Origin: Bacteroidota bacterium
GTDB taxonomy: Bacteria > Bacteroidota > Bacteroidia > UKL13-3
NCBI GenBank assembly: GCA_030680835.1
Contig: JAUXUD010000057.1
Span: 1-64,000, forward strand
Direction: 5' to 3'
Length of the DNA stretch: 64,000 nucleotides
A program made the translations under genes and the position numbers. Positions 17,429 through 26,212 of the stretch are shown one piece after another (the first letter of the stretch is position 1; each line of letters opens with the position of its first letter). The notes under the pieces are model-generated. The model saw only the letters and a program-made list of their open reading frames with translations, did not search any database and was not told the DNA's origin.

Positions 17429-18193
17429 TTACTGACCTAATTGTTTTTGATAAAATGCATCCGCATACGCATTGAATTCTTCGGGACATTCCATCATGGG
17501 TGCATGTCCGCATTTATCAATAAAATGTTTTTCGGAATCCGGGAAAAGGGTATAAAACTCTTCACAAACTTCCGGAGGGGTAATAATGTCCTGTTTCCCC
17601 CAGATTAAGCAAACAGGTAAGTGGAAATTGGGAATATCCTTTCGCATATTATGGCGGATGGCCGACTTTGCCATAGTTAAAATGCGCAATAATTTCCCTT
17701 TATCCTGCAAGGCATCAAAGACTTCATCAACCAGTTCTTCTGTGGTTGAAGCCGGGTCGTAAAAGGTCAAACTGATCCTGTCTTTTAGATAGGAGCGATC
17801 GCCTTTTCGGGGATAGGATGCCCCAAAAGCATTCTCATACAGGCCGGAACTGCCGGTTAACAATAATGTTTTTACTTTTTCAGGGTATTTCTTAATATAA
17901 ACGAGGGCTACATGTCCGCCCAGGGAATTGCCCAGGAGGTTTACCCGTTCAAATTTTTTATATTCAATAAAATCATGAATAAAATTTGCGAGACCTTCAA
18001 CGCTTAACTTTAAAATGTTCATTTCGTAAATGGGCATGATGGGAATTACCACCCTGTAATGCTTACCAAAATGATTGAGTACATCCTTAAAATTGCTCAA
18101 TGCTCCAAACAATCCATGAAGTAAAAGTAATACCTCACCTTCACCTTCGTCGATGTAATTAAATTTGTTTTCTTTTCTAACTTGATACTCCAT
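17429..18193 (-). CDS. Alpha/beta hydrolase
   Basis: The 254-aa alpha/beta-fold hydrolase shows oxyanion region LLHGLFGAL, nucleophile elbow GNSLGG (Ser about 95), acid in WGKQDIITPP and catalytic His in CGHAPMMECPEEF. There is no signal peptide. The chosen start is ATG 18193 (MEYQVRKEN); a TTG lies seven codons upstream. Members of this group cleave esters, C-C bonds or epoxides, so the substrate is unknown. It is the first gene of a tightly spaced unit with the CBS gene, nadK and dgkA. Confidence 0.9.
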   Translation of the reverse strand: MEYQVRKENKFNYIDEGEGEVLLLLHGLFGALSNFKDVLNHFGKHYRVVIPIMPIYEMNILKLSVEGLANFIHDFIEYKKFERVNLLGNSLGGHVALVYIKKYPEKVKTLLLTGSSGLYENAFGASYPRKGDRSYLKDRISLTFYDPASTTEELVDEVFDALQDKGKLLRILTMAKSAIRHNMRKDIPNFHLPVCLIWGKQDIITPPEVCEEFYTLFPDSEKHFIDKCGHAPMMECPEEFNAYADAFYQKQLGQ

Positions 18194-18226
18194 GAACCCC
18201 TTTTTCAAAGTCAAATATATGGAAAT

Positions 18227-18805
18227 TTAGGAATGGGCAATTTTTTTTACCTGATTAAAGAAGTTTTTCAACAAATTGATCCCAAATTCGGTTTGACAAC
18301 TTTCAGGATGAAACTGCAAACCCCAAATTGGCAGTGTTTTATGTACAAAACCCATCAATTCATTTTTTGAAGTACAAGTTTGAATTAAAGATTCCGGTAA
18401 ATTTTCCAGAATCAGGGAATGGTATCTTGTAGCTTTAAACTCACTGGGTATTCCATCAAAAATAGAATTTCCGTTGTGTGTTATCTTGTCGGCTTTACCA
18501 TGGCGGGGCAGTTTTGATTTTGTTAAGCGGGCTCCGAAATATTCTCCCAGGGCCTGATGTCCAAGACAAATACCCAGAATGGGTTTAAGCATTATCCATT
18601 GTTGCAGTAAGGCATTTAGTTTCCCAGCTTCAACAGGTTTTTTAGGTCCCGGAGAAATTACAATCGCATCAAAATTGTTTAAATCAATCCGATCCAAAAG
18701 CGGGTCATCATTTCGGTAAACCATACAATCATTGCCGCATTGCTCAATATAATCTTTAAGCATATAGGTAAACGAATCATAGTTATCGAGTAATAGGATT
18801 TTCAT
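18227..18805 (-). CDS. Class I glutamine amidotransferase, PabA/TrpG type
   Basis: The 192-aa protein is the glutaminase half of anthranilate or aminodeoxychorismate synthase. It has the triad: Cys in GICLGHQALG (~78), and His and Glu in LQFHPES (~170). The N-terminus LLLDNYDSFTYML is characteristic. No trpE/pabB partner occurs in the window, so folate (PabA) versus tryptophan (TrpG) use is undecided. It overlaps the end of the upstream glycosyltransferase by four bases (ATGA-type), so the two are translationally coupled despite unrelated functions. Confidence 0.92.
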   Translation of the reverse strand: MKILLLDNYDSFTYMLKDYIEQCGNDCMVYRNDDPLLDRIDLNNFDAIVISPGPKKPVEAGKLNALLQQWIMLKPILGICLGHQALGEYFGARLTKSKLPRHGKADKITHNGNSIFDGIPSEFKATRYHSLILENLPESLIQTCTSKNELMGFVHKTLPIWGLQFHPESCQTEFGINLLKNFFNQVKKIAHS

Positions 18806-19953
18806 GCCAATAAATGTATTGTTGCACTCATAACTTCTTCAACTTTAATCTCATCAATTGATGCTGAGGAGCCAAATCTGGTTCTTTCGATTGCTTTTTT
18901 TTCGTCTTGTATTAAACTCTGAAATCGTTTGGGATAAAGTGTAATCAGGTTGAGACATGTTCCTTTAGGGTAGGGGGCAAACCTTCCATAATGGCGACCT
19001 GAAAGAAGGCATACAGTTGGTGTATCCAATGCTGCTCCTATATGCAATGCACTTGAATCATTTGTAATTAACAATGCTGCTTCATTAATGAATTCTATCA
19101 ATTGCGGAAGTGTAGTATTCCCGCAGTAATTAATTACCTTTTCTGAGTCTATAGCATATTTAATTATTTCATTGGCCAGTGAAATATCCTGTTTTGAACC
19201 GCAAATGTAAATTGGATTAGAAAACTTTTTCCTGAATTCCCTAATGAATTTACCAAAATTTTGTACCGACCATTGCTTTTGTTTTTCCCCTGCTCCAGGA
19301 AATAGTATGATTGAATCAATCCTTTTAAAATTAGGTAAGTTAAATGTTGGTTTTTTGATTGAAACCTTTTCATTCAATAGCACTTCAAAAAATATTTTAT
19401 TTCGATCAAACTCAAAAATTGGTACCGCATTTTTTTTTATCAATGTAGTGAACCATCTATCCGAAATCCATTTGAAAACACCAAGATCATTAGCATTATC
19501 ACCTACTGAACCGATCCTGTAGGTTGCATTACTTGCCTTTATTACACTATCTCCCCACAAAAACTCGCGCGAGAAATTTGGTTGAACTGCGTACTCAAAG
19601 CCCTGTTGAAAGATGTGCATGAAAAGTGATTTTCTGTATGTTAAATCCAAAGCCAATTTCTTTTTATCCACCCAAATAAAGTTATCAATAAATTCCTTAT
19701 CGAACCTTTCTGCAATGTCTTTCCAGATGACATTTCCACATAAAGTAATATGAAAATCGTGGAACTTTCCGGATGATTTTACGATTGATAAAAAATTACG
19801 TACAAGTATATAATCTCCAATAGCTTCAAGCCTAACAATCAGCATAGTTTTAGGTACAATTCCAACAGTTCCTCTTGAAATAAATTCATCCCTGATGGCA
19901 AAATATGTACATTTAATAAAATGACGAATTCTAAAGAAACGTTTCCAATTCAT
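18802..19953 (-). CDS. Glycosyltransferase family 9 (heptosyltransferase-like)
   Basis: The 383-aa protein resembles GT9 ADP-heptose transferases: the N-terminal lobe has MLIVRLEAIGDYILVRNFL, and the C-terminal lobe has LFPGAGEKQKQWSVQNF and LLITNDSSALHIGAALDTP with PTVCLLSGRHYGRF. It would add a sugar to lipopolysaccharide core or another surface glycan at the inner membrane face. The start is ATG 19953; a TTG lies three codons earlier. The gene looks more AT-rich than the preceding run, and no other glycan gene is adjacent, compatible with lateral acquisition. Confidence 0.85.
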   Translation of the reverse strand: MNWKRFFRIRHFIKCTYFAIRDEFISRGTVGIVPKTMLIVRLEAIGDYILVRNFLSIVKSSGKFHDFHITLCGNVIWKDIAERFDKEFIDNFIWVDKKKLALDLTYRKSLFMHIFQQGFEYAVQPNFSREFLWGDSVIKASNATYRIGSVGDNANDLGVFKWISDRWFTTLIKKNAVPIFEFDRNKIFFEVLLNEKVSIKKPTFNLPNFKRIDSIILFPGAGEKQKQWSVQNFGKFIREFRKKFSNPIYICGSKQDISLANEIIKYAIDSEKVINYCGNTTLPQLIEFINEAALLITNDSSALHIGAALDTPTVCLLSGRHYGRFAPYPKGTCLNLITLYPKRFQSLIQDEKKAIERTRFGSSASIDEIKVEEVMSATIHLLA

Positions 19954-20159
19954 TTGCCTCAAAGAAAATGAAATAATTTGAACTTGTTTAACTGTAGATT
20001 AAATATTATTTAATGATAGGGACATTCATGCTGTAATACTAAAGGTAAAGTGATGTCTTTAAGTAAATCTATTGGCAACTTATTACTAAGTGATGGCCCC
20101 ACAAATTCTGAATTCCTGAACTGCATTTTCCAGGATAAGAGGTAAAGAAGAAAGAACCA

Positions 20160-20849
20160 TTAACGGCAAATTTCGGTTTGCGGCAATCCATTATTCAATT
20201 TTGGACTCAGGTAAGGAATCCCCATGTTTAATCCTCTCAAAATAAACAAACCTCCAATTAACAATGCCAGATATGGGCTTAAGCGGTTAAGTTTATTTCG
20301 CAGGTTTCCTGTTAGGAATTGGCCTGATATACCTACTATATACATAAAAGGCAGCGTTCCCAATCCAAAAAAAATCATAAACAAAGCACCTTCAGGTATT
20401 CCCTGGGTGGCACTGGCAGCAATTAAAGCGATATATACAAATCCACATGGCAATAACCCGTTTAGTAATCCAATTACAAACAAGGCGAAAATTGATTTTG
20501 AACCAAATAACCCTTGAACCCATTTTGATGAAAACATTTTTAATGGATTAAATGAAACCAGCCTGAACCGGCTTTGGTTCAGAATAACTGTAGTGATAAT
20601 AATGAGACCCGCTGCGATGCTAAGCCCTTGCTGAATACCCGCCAGTTTTAAACCCAATCCAAATGTTCCGGATATTAAACCCAATAATGCATAGGTAAAA
20701 ATTCTTCCGGCATTATTAATTAGGCGCCCAATGTAAAATCTTGTCCCATGATTTCTGATACCGGGCAATGCAAATGCAATGGGTCCGCACATACCCGCGC
20801 AATGAAAGCTTCCAAACAAGCCCGTAATAAAAGCAGTTACATACAGCAT
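20160..20849 (-). CDS. SafE/TauE-like (UreH/DsbD-2 type) membrane protein of the cbb3 locus
   Basis: The 229-aa protein has about six membrane segments. Its first helix ends in SFHCAGMCGP, the Cys/His motif typical of the UreH-like, DsbD-like group found next to ccoG/ccoH in cbb3 clusters and often proposed to handle metal or thiol groups in oxidase assembly. A second motif, GLLNGLLPCGFVY, carries another Cys. It overlaps the end of the fixH/ccoH gene by one base, so it belongs to the cbb3 operon. Copper handling is an inference from the motif and position. Confidence 0.83.
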   Translation of the reverse strand: MLYVTAFITGLFGSFHCAGMCGPIAFALPGIRNHGTRFYIGRLINNAGRIFTYALLGLISGTFGLGLKLAGIQQGLSIAAGLIIITTVILNQSRFRLVSFNPLKMFSSKWVQGLFGSKSIFALFVIGLLNGLLPCGFVYIALIAASATQGIPEGALFMIFFGLGTLPFMYIVGISGQFLTGNLRNKLNRLSPYLALLIGGLFILRGLNMGIPYLSPKLNNGLPQTEICR

Positions 20850-21304
20850 TACAATTCTATTTCCTTTTCAAACAGATGTTTAATATGATTGCGCTCCCAA
20901 TTCAGGATAATTTTCCATTTGCCTTTTGACAAATTTGTAACATCAAACAATGCGGGAATTGAGTCTATCAACCTGAAGTCCTTGTTAAAATCCATTTTTG
21001 CATCAGATGCCCTGTAAAAAAAAGCATTCCCGTAAATTGTATCACCTAAGGTATACTTTTGAAGGAATACCCATTTCGAACTGGAATCAAAACCAACCAT
21101 ACTGATTCTTCCCACAAAAACGTTTATCAATTTATCCGCACCTTTTTTGCGATCTATTTCCTGCTGGTATCCGATTCCTTTTTCGTAATAATTTTCTTCA
21201 ACCAAAGGAATATCTGTCTGTGAAATCCGAATGACCATAAATACAACAAAACCCATAAACAATATGGCAAAGAATGCCAGTTTGGTGCCCCAGTTTATTT
21301 TCAT
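20849..21304 (-). CDS. ccoH: FixH/CcoH-family cbb3 oxidase assembly protein
   Basis: The 151-aa protein has one N-terminal membrane anchor (~8-28, LAFFAILFMGFVVFMVI), followed by ENYYEKGIGYQQEIDR, a signature of FixH, and a small periplasmic beta domain. CcoH/FixH is needed for stable assembly of cbb3 oxidase. It sits 31 bases after ccoG and overlaps the SafE-like gene by one base. The C-terminal domain ends in NWERNHIKHLFEKEIEL. Confidence 0.92.
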   Translation of the reverse strand: MKINWGTKLAFFAILFMGFVVFMVIRISQTDIPLVEENYYEKGIGYQQEIDRKKGADKLINVFVGRISMVGFDSSSKWVFLQKYTLGDTIYGNAFFYRASDAKMDFNKDFRLIDSIPALFDVTNLSKGKWKIILNWERNHIKHLFEKEIEL

Positions 21305-21335
21305 TGATTATGCATTTGCTGGCTAATGTACGAAA

Positions 21336-22751
21336 TTAATGCGTATTCTTAAAAACGGGACCATTGAATTTTGATTGCATGGATTCAATTAAAATACCAT
21401 TACTGTATACTTCCAAGGTTACAGGTGTTGAATTTTTCCTGATTTCTTTCGGATCAACATTTAAAAAGAAAGAGGTTTTACCGATACTTTCCTTGTGCAC
21501 AATAATTTTTTCTCCGTCAATAATTTTAATATCGCCTTTTGGTTCAATTAATTTTAATTCAACAGGCAAATCCTTAAATGTTTTATTTACAAACTCAATA
21601 CTATACATGTTGCTTATTTTACCATCCTGTTGTTTCTGATAAAGCATTCCGGGTGTACGCAACATGGTTGTTTCAATCAGTTTACGTGTAACCAACAGGT
21701 ATACAAACACACCGAACAAAGCTGCCAATACAATTGTATACGCAACATTTCTTGCATTTAATCCCATTTTTGCCCCTTCGGTAATGCCATTTAAAGATGC
21801 AAAGCGTATCAATCCCTTTGGCTTTTCAATTTTTACCATTACTTCATCACATGCATCAATACATGCAGTACAGTTCACACATTCCAGTTGGGTTCCGTTT
21901 CTGATATCAATTCCCGTAGGACAAACATTCACACATAATTTGCAATCAACACAATCCCCGTTATTTGTTATCACGTCTTTTTTTAATTTACCTCTGGGCT
22001 CACCCCTTACAAAATCATAGGCAACCACCAGTGAATTTTTATCGAGCATTAATCCTTGCAAACGGCCATAAGGACAAATAAAAACGCAAACCAATTCGCG
22101 CATTCGGGCATAAACAAAATAAAAAACGCTTGTAAAAATAGCCAGTGAAATAAACTTACCCAAATGAGCCACCGGTCCATCTCTAACCAATAATTTCAAT
22201 TCGTCAACTCCTATTATATATGATAAGAATGTGTTGGCAATTACAAATGACAGAATCCAGAAAAGTATGTGTTTGCTTGTTTTCTTAAGTATTTTTTGTC
22301 CGGTCCATTCCTGCTCATCAAGCTTTATTTGCTGATGGGCATCTCCTTCAATAAAATATTCAATTCTTCTGAAAAGCATTTCCATAAATATGGTTTGCGG
22401 GCATGCCCAGCCACACCAAACTCTGCCAAATAATACGGTAAACAATACAATAAACAATATAAAAGAGAGCATCAGAAGGGCAAAGAGATTTAAATCCTGA
22501 GGCCAAAATACCATTCCAAAAATGATGAATTTCCGTTCCAGTATATTTAATAAAAGCAGAGGTCTGTCATTAAGTTTCATGTAAGGACCTGCAAACATCA
22601 ATACCATTAATATCCAGCTGAACCAGATGCGGTAATTATAAAATTTTCCTTTGGGTTTTTTAGGATAAATCCAGAGTCTTGAACCTTTGTGATCAACATT
22701 AGAGAGTTCATCTCTAAAATGTTCATTGTCTAATGGATGTGCACTACTCAT
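21336..22751 (-). CDS. ccoG: CcoG, cbb3 oxidase accessory iron-sulfur protein
   Basis: The 471-aa membrane protein has about five hydrophobic segments, the WCGWACPQTIFMEMLFRRIE motif, CVFICPYGRLQ, and two ferredoxin-type 4Fe-4S motifs (CVDCKLCVNVCPTGID and CVNCTACIDACDEV). The C-terminal ~120 residues form the periplasmic Ig-like domain of the family. CcoG is implicated in reducing copper during cbb3 maturation. It follows ccoP after an 85-base gap that contains a large hairpin. Confidence 0.96.
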   Translation of the reverse strand: MSSAHPLDNEHFRDELSNVDHKGSRLWIYPKKPKGKFYNYRIWFSWILMVLMFAGPYMKLNDRPLLLLNILERKFIIFGMVFWPQDLNLFALLMLSFILFIVLFTVLFGRVWCGWACPQTIFMEMLFRRIEYFIEGDAHQQIKLDEQEWTGQKILKKTSKHILFWILSFVIANTFLSYIIGVDELKLLVRDGPVAHLGKFISLAIFTSVFYFVYARMRELVCVFICPYGRLQGLMLDKNSLVVAYDFVRGEPRGKLKKDVITNNGDCVDCKLCVNVCPTGIDIRNGTQLECVNCTACIDACDEVMVKIEKPKGLIRFASLNGITEGAKMGLNARNVAYTIVLAALFGVFVYLLVTRKLIETTMLRTPGMLYQKQQDGKISNMYSIEFVNKTFKDLPVELKLIEPKGDIKIIDGEKIIVHKESIGKTSFFLNVDPKEIRKNSTPVTLEVYSNGILIESMQSKFNGPVFKNTH

Positions 22752-22768
22752 TCTCTTATAAAATACAA

Positions 22769-22814
22769 TGAGAAGTTAAACAGCAAGTACTTAAACAAGC
22801 AGTTTAACTTCTCA
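22769..22814 (-). repeat. 13-bp stem hairpin between ccoP and ccoG
   Basis: TGAGAAGTTAAAC (22769-22781) is exactly complementary to GTTTAACTTCTCA (22802-22814), separated by 20 bases that contain a further small dyad AAGTACTT. In the operon's RNA this forms a stem between ccoP and ccoG. There is no clean T-run, so it may protect the upstream message or reduce readthrough rather than terminate fully. Confidence 0.65.
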
Positions 22815-22836
22815 GATTTAAACAATTAAAATAATT

Positions 22837-23727
22837 CTATTGGTTTAATGCAGTTGATTTTGCAACTACCAAAGTATCAACAGGAGGTTTAACAGTTATA
22901 CTATCTTCCTTAAACAATATCCCTTGTGGTTCCTTGGCATTTGGCGGGTTGGTTCCTCTCAGACTTTTGATAAACGAAGCCAGTTGCTGAATCTGCAATC
23001 CACTCAAAGAATTTTGCCACGGAATCATACCCTTTGCCGGAACCCCATATTTAATGGTTTTGAAAATCGATTTCACATCACCACCATGCAACCAGTAGTC
23101 GTCGGTAAAATTCGGCCCCAAACCAATTTTACCTTCACCTTTTTCACCATGACAAACCATACATTTTTCCTTAAAATTTTTGGCACCTGTTTCGATTGCT
23201 TTTGCATCCTTTAACAAAACAACAGAATTTTCATCAATAAGATTTCCTGCTTTTTTCAAATAGGCTTCTACTGCAATTTTAGATGCGGATACATCACTTG
23301 TATATTCCGCCTCCTGTAGTTTGCCAAATTTTAATACATGGTAATTTAACATATATATTACAGCGGCGAGAATGCTGGTATAAAAAATAAAATTAAACCA
23401 TGGCGGCGGAGGATTATCCAGCTCAGAAATGCCATCATAATCTTCTTCGATTGTTAATTCTTCTTCTGTCTTTTCTGATTTGAGTGCTGCAAATTTATCC
23501 CACCAGGTAATGGTTGATTTTTGATCATTGCCTGAGCGTAATTTTTTTACAGCTGAAGTAAGTACAAATAACAATACTACTACAAACAACAGTAAAAGTG
23601 CATTTATAAAAATCAGAATATTTGTAACTCCGTATCCCGGATTTTGTGAGTCTATACTTGTATTTTGGGCAAAAAGAGAACCCGAAATCAATACAAGAGC
23701 CAATAATATAACTATTTTTTGTTTCAT
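22837..23727 (-). CDS. ccoP: CcoP, cbb3 oxidase cytochrome c subunit with one heme site
   Basis: The 296-aa protein begins with a signal-peptide-like segment (LISGSLFAQ) and two membrane helices (~25-60 and ~110-128), with a DNPPPPWFNFIFY stretch before the second as in CcoP. Only one heme c site is present, CMVCH near residue 188, with GLGPNFTDDYW and axial Met region GMIPW; classic proteobacterial CcoP has two. It delivers electrons to CcoO/CcoN. It begins 14 bases after ccoQ. Confidence 0.94.
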   Translation of the reverse strand: MKQKIVILLALVLISGSLFAQNTSIDSQNPGYGVTNILIFINALLLLFVVVLLFVLTSAVKKLRSGNDQKSTITWWDKFAALKSEKTEEELTIEEDYDGISELDNPPPPWFNFIFYTSILAAVIYMLNYHVLKFGKLQEAEYTSDVSASKIAVEAYLKKAGNLIDENSVVLLKDAKAIETGAKNFKEKCMVCHGEKGEGKIGLGPNFTDDYWLHGGDVKSIFKTIKYGVPAKGMIPWQNSLSGLQIQQLASFIKSLRGTNPPNAKEPQGILFKEDSITVKPPVDTLVVAKSTALNQ

Positions 23728-23741
23728 TTTTTTATTTCTTT

Positions 23742-23903
23742 TTAGTTTTCAAACGGCTTGTTTTTCATGTCTTCTATATAAGCTTTGTCGGCTTTAAATA
23801 ACCACCAGATAATACCAAGAAAAAAAACGATAAATACGAGCATTGAAAAAATCAGATACCCGCTCTGAATTCCCGGTATATTTTGAATATGCTGTTTAAA
23901 CAT
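23742..23903 (-). CDS. ccoQ: CcoQ-like small subunit of cbb3 oxidase
   Basis: This 53-aa gene was found by direct translation between ccoNO and ccoP. The product starts MFKQHIQNIPGI, has one membrane helix (~16-37, LIFSMLVFIVFFLGIIWWLF) and a charged cytoplasmic tail ending KNKPFEN. Size, single helix, Trp pair at the helix end, and position (4 bases after ccoNO, 14 before ccoP) match CcoQ/FixQ, which stabilises the oxidase complex. Confidence 0.85.
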   Translation of the reverse strand: MFKQHIQNIPGIQSGYLIFSMLVFIVFFLGIIWWLFKADKAYIEDMKNKPFEN

Positions 23904-23907
23904 GTGG

Positions 23908-26031
23908 TTAATTTTTAGTTGATAATTTAATGTCAGTTCCCATTCTTTGGAGATAAGCGATCAGTGCAATAATTTCTTCATCTCCTTCAACCGGATATCC
24001 TTCTTTTGTGAGTTTGATTCCAATTCCTTTTGCCTGAGCCACCAAATCGGCCTCTGCCAAATCCTCAAATCCTTTCGGATAAGGTACACCCAGTGTTTTC
24101 ATCGCAACAATTTTATCCCGTGTATTGCTGATATCCAGTTTATTTTCAATTAACCATTTATAGGAAGGCATAATTGAACCGGGCGACATTAAGCCGGGTT
24201 CCATCATGTGATTGTAATGCCAGCTATCCGGATATTTCCCGCCAATCCGCATCAGGTCGGGACCGGTTCGCTTTGAACCCCATAAAAAAGGATGGTCATA
24301 AACAAATTCACCGGCTTTTGAATATTCACCGTATCTTTCTGTTTCACTTCTAAAAGGCCTGATCATTTGTGAATGACAGTTTACACAACCTTCCCTGATA
24401 TAAATATCTCTTCCCTGCAACTCAAGCGGAGTATAAGGTTTTACACTGGTAATGGTAGGTATATTTGATTTAATGGTAAGCAAGGGAACAATCTCCACAA
24501 TGCCGCCAATTAATATAACCACAATGGTAAGTACCATAAAAGTTAATGGTTTGCGTTCAAATGCCTTATGCCAGTATTTATGTGCTCCATGTGCAACATA
24601 ATTATTTTCGAGCGGGGGTGCTTCGGCAGCCTCATTGGCAATTAATTTACCGGCACCTGCTGTCTTCATCAGGTTGTATATTAACAAAAATATTCCGCTC
24701 AGGTATAAGGTTCCACCAATTGAACGCATGATATACATAGGAATGATCTGCAAGGTTGTTTCTAAAAAGTTTGGATACTTTAACATCCCTTCAGGTAAAA
24801 ACTCTTTCCACATCATACCCTGTGTAAAACCACTCCAGTACATTGGAATGGAATAAAATAAAATTCCCAGCGTAGCAATCCAGAAATGGGTATTTGCCAG
24901 GGATTTTGAATGCAATTTAACTCCGTAAATTTTAGGAACCAGCCAATAAAACATACCAAAAGTAAATAAACCATTCCAGCCCAGGGCACCCACATGAACG
25001 TGAGCAACAATCCAGTCGGTAAAGTGCGCAATGGCATTTACATTTTTTAACGAAAGCATAGGCCCTTCAAATGTTGCCATACCATAGGCAGTAACTGCAA
25101 CTGCAAAAAATTTCAGTACAGGTTCATCTCTTACCTTATCCCAGGCTCCCCTGAGTGTTAACAAACCATTTATCATTCCACCCCATGATGGTGCAATTAA
25201 CATAATAGAAAAAACCACACCCAGTGATTGTGCCCAGTTTGGCAGCGATGTATATAACAAATGATGAGGTCCTGCCCATATATACAAAAATATTAAAGTC
25301 CAAAAATGAACAATAGAAAGCTTATAAGAATAAACAGGCCGGTTGGCAGCTTTTGGCAAGAAATAATACATCATACCCAGATAGGGAGTGGTTAAGAAAA
25401 AAGCAACGGCATTATGACCGTACCACCACTGAACCAGCGCATCCTGAACACCGGCGTATAACATATAACTTTTAAACAGGCTCACCGGCAATTCAAATGA
25501 ATTTACAATATGCAATATTGCAACCGTAACAAATGTTGCGATGTAAAACCAGATTGCCACATACATATGTCGTTCACGGCGTTTGATAATGGTTCCAAAC
25601 ATATTTACACCGAATGCTACCCAAATCAATGCAATAGCAATATCAATCGGCCATTCAAGTTCGGCATATTCATGTGAAGTTGTTAAACCTAAAGGCAGTG
25701 TAACTGCTGCGGCCAATATGATTAACTGCCATCCCCAAAAGTGAATATTACTTAGTAAATCACTATATAATCTTGCTTTACAAAGTCGCTGAAGGGAATA
25801 ATAAACACCTGCAAAAATTGCATTTCCAACAAAAGCAAAAATTACAGCATTGGTGTGGAGGGGCCTGATTCTTCCGAAGGTAGTATAGGGTAAATTAAAG
25901 TTAAAAGCAGGGTAGTATAATTGAATGGCTGCAATTACACCTACCAGCATTCCAATAACTCCAAACACTACGGATGCAATGATAAAGTTTCGGACAATCC
26001 GGTTGTCGTAGTTAAATTGTTCGATTTGCAT
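23908..26031 (-). CDS. ccoN: CcoNO fusion, catalytic and monoheme subunits of cbb3 cytochrome oxidase
   Basis: A 707-aa fusion. Residues ~1-470 are CcoN, with about twelve membrane helices and heme/copper ligands in RPLHTNAVIF, WWYGHNAVAFF, AGPHHLLY and AHVHVGALGW. Residues ~490-707 are CcoO: a membrane anchor, then GRDIYIREGCVNCHSQMIRP (one heme c) and RTGPDLMRIGGKYPD. Separate genes are the rule in Proteobacteria; fused forms are known in Bacteroidota. The enzyme reduces oxygen with high affinity and pumps protons. It heads the operon ccoNO-Q-P-G-H-SafE; an FNR-like site lies 80 bases upstream and the inferred transcription start is about 23 bases before the ATG. Confidence 0.97.
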   Translation of the reverse strand: MQIEQFNYDNRIVRNFIIASVVFGVIGMLVGVIAAIQLYYPAFNFNLPYTTFGRIRPLHTNAVIFAFVGNAIFAGVYYSLQRLCKARLYSDLLSNIHFWGWQLIILAAAVTLPLGLTTSHEYAELEWPIDIAIALIWVAFGVNMFGTIIKRRERHMYVAIWFYIATFVTVAILHIVNSFELPVSLFKSYMLYAGVQDALVQWWYGHNAVAFFLTTPYLGMMYYFLPKAANRPVYSYKLSIVHFWTLIFLYIWAGPHHLLYTSLPNWAQSLGVVFSIMLIAPSWGGMINGLLTLRGAWDKVRDEPVLKFFAVAVTAYGMATFEGPMLSLKNVNAIAHFTDWIVAHVHVGALGWNGLFTFGMFYWLVPKIYGVKLHSKSLANTHFWIATLGILFYSIPMYWSGFTQGMMWKEFLPEGMLKYPNFLETTLQIIPMYIMRSIGGTLYLSGIFLLIYNLMKTAGAGKLIANEAAEAPPLENNYVAHGAHKYWHKAFERKPLTFMVLTIVVILIGGIVEIVPLLTIKSNIPTITSVKPYTPLELQGRDIYIREGCVNCHSQMIRPFRSETERYGEYSKAGEFVYDHPFLWGSKRTGPDLMRIGGKYPDSWHYNHMMEPGLMSPGSIMPSYKWLIENKLDISNTRDKIVAMKTLGVPYPKGFEDLAEADLVAQAKGIGIKLTKEGYPVEGDEEIIALIAYLQRMGTDIKLSTKN

Positions 26032-26057
26032 AGGGCACTTATTAAAAATTTTGAACC

Positions 26058-26065
26058 CAAAAATA
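26058..26065 (-). promoter_or_regulatory. Bacteroidota -7 element of the ccoNO promoter
   Basis: On the minus strand this is TATTTTTG, a perfect TAnnTTTG. It predicts transcription starting near 26054, a 23-base leader before ccoNO. The -33 region (around 26087) is poor, as expected for an activator-dependent promoter. Confidence 0.6.
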
Positions 26066-26081
26066 GGACCTCAATCCTATT
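26062..26081. promoter_or_regulatory. Inverted repeat overlapping the ccoNO -7 element
   Basis: AATAGGA (26062-26068) and TCCTATT (26075-26081) are exact inverted repeats with spacer CCTCAA. The left arm overlaps the -7 element, a position from which a bound repressor would block initiation. No second regulator is evident. Confidence 0.4.
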
Positions 26082-26110
26082 CAGAAAAATGATATTTTAC
26101 AGCTCGGAAA

Positions 26111-26124
26111 TTGATATACGTCAA
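26111..26124. promoter_or_regulatory. FNR/DNR-type binding site upstream of ccoNO
   Basis: TTGATATACGTCAA matches the FNR-family consensus TTGAT-N4-ATCAA with one change, and exactly matches the DNR/NNR form TTGAT-N4-GTCAA. Its centre (26117.5) is about 63 bases upstream of the predicted ccoNO start, a class I activator position. It also lies 89 bases before the divergent T9SS gene. The likely binding protein is the FNR-like regulator encoded at 30622-31332. Confidence 0.7.
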
Positions 26125-26212
26125 TAAACATATTAGTAAAATAACAGGTATGTATATATTTCCATTGCGTTTTAATAATTTATTGTTTATATCGCATCCA
26201 AATTAAATAATA

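Noticed and set aside
18802-19953. Lipopolysaccharide biosynthesis cluster
   Set aside because: Only one glycosyltransferase is present; flanking genes are an amidotransferase and the cbb3 locus.
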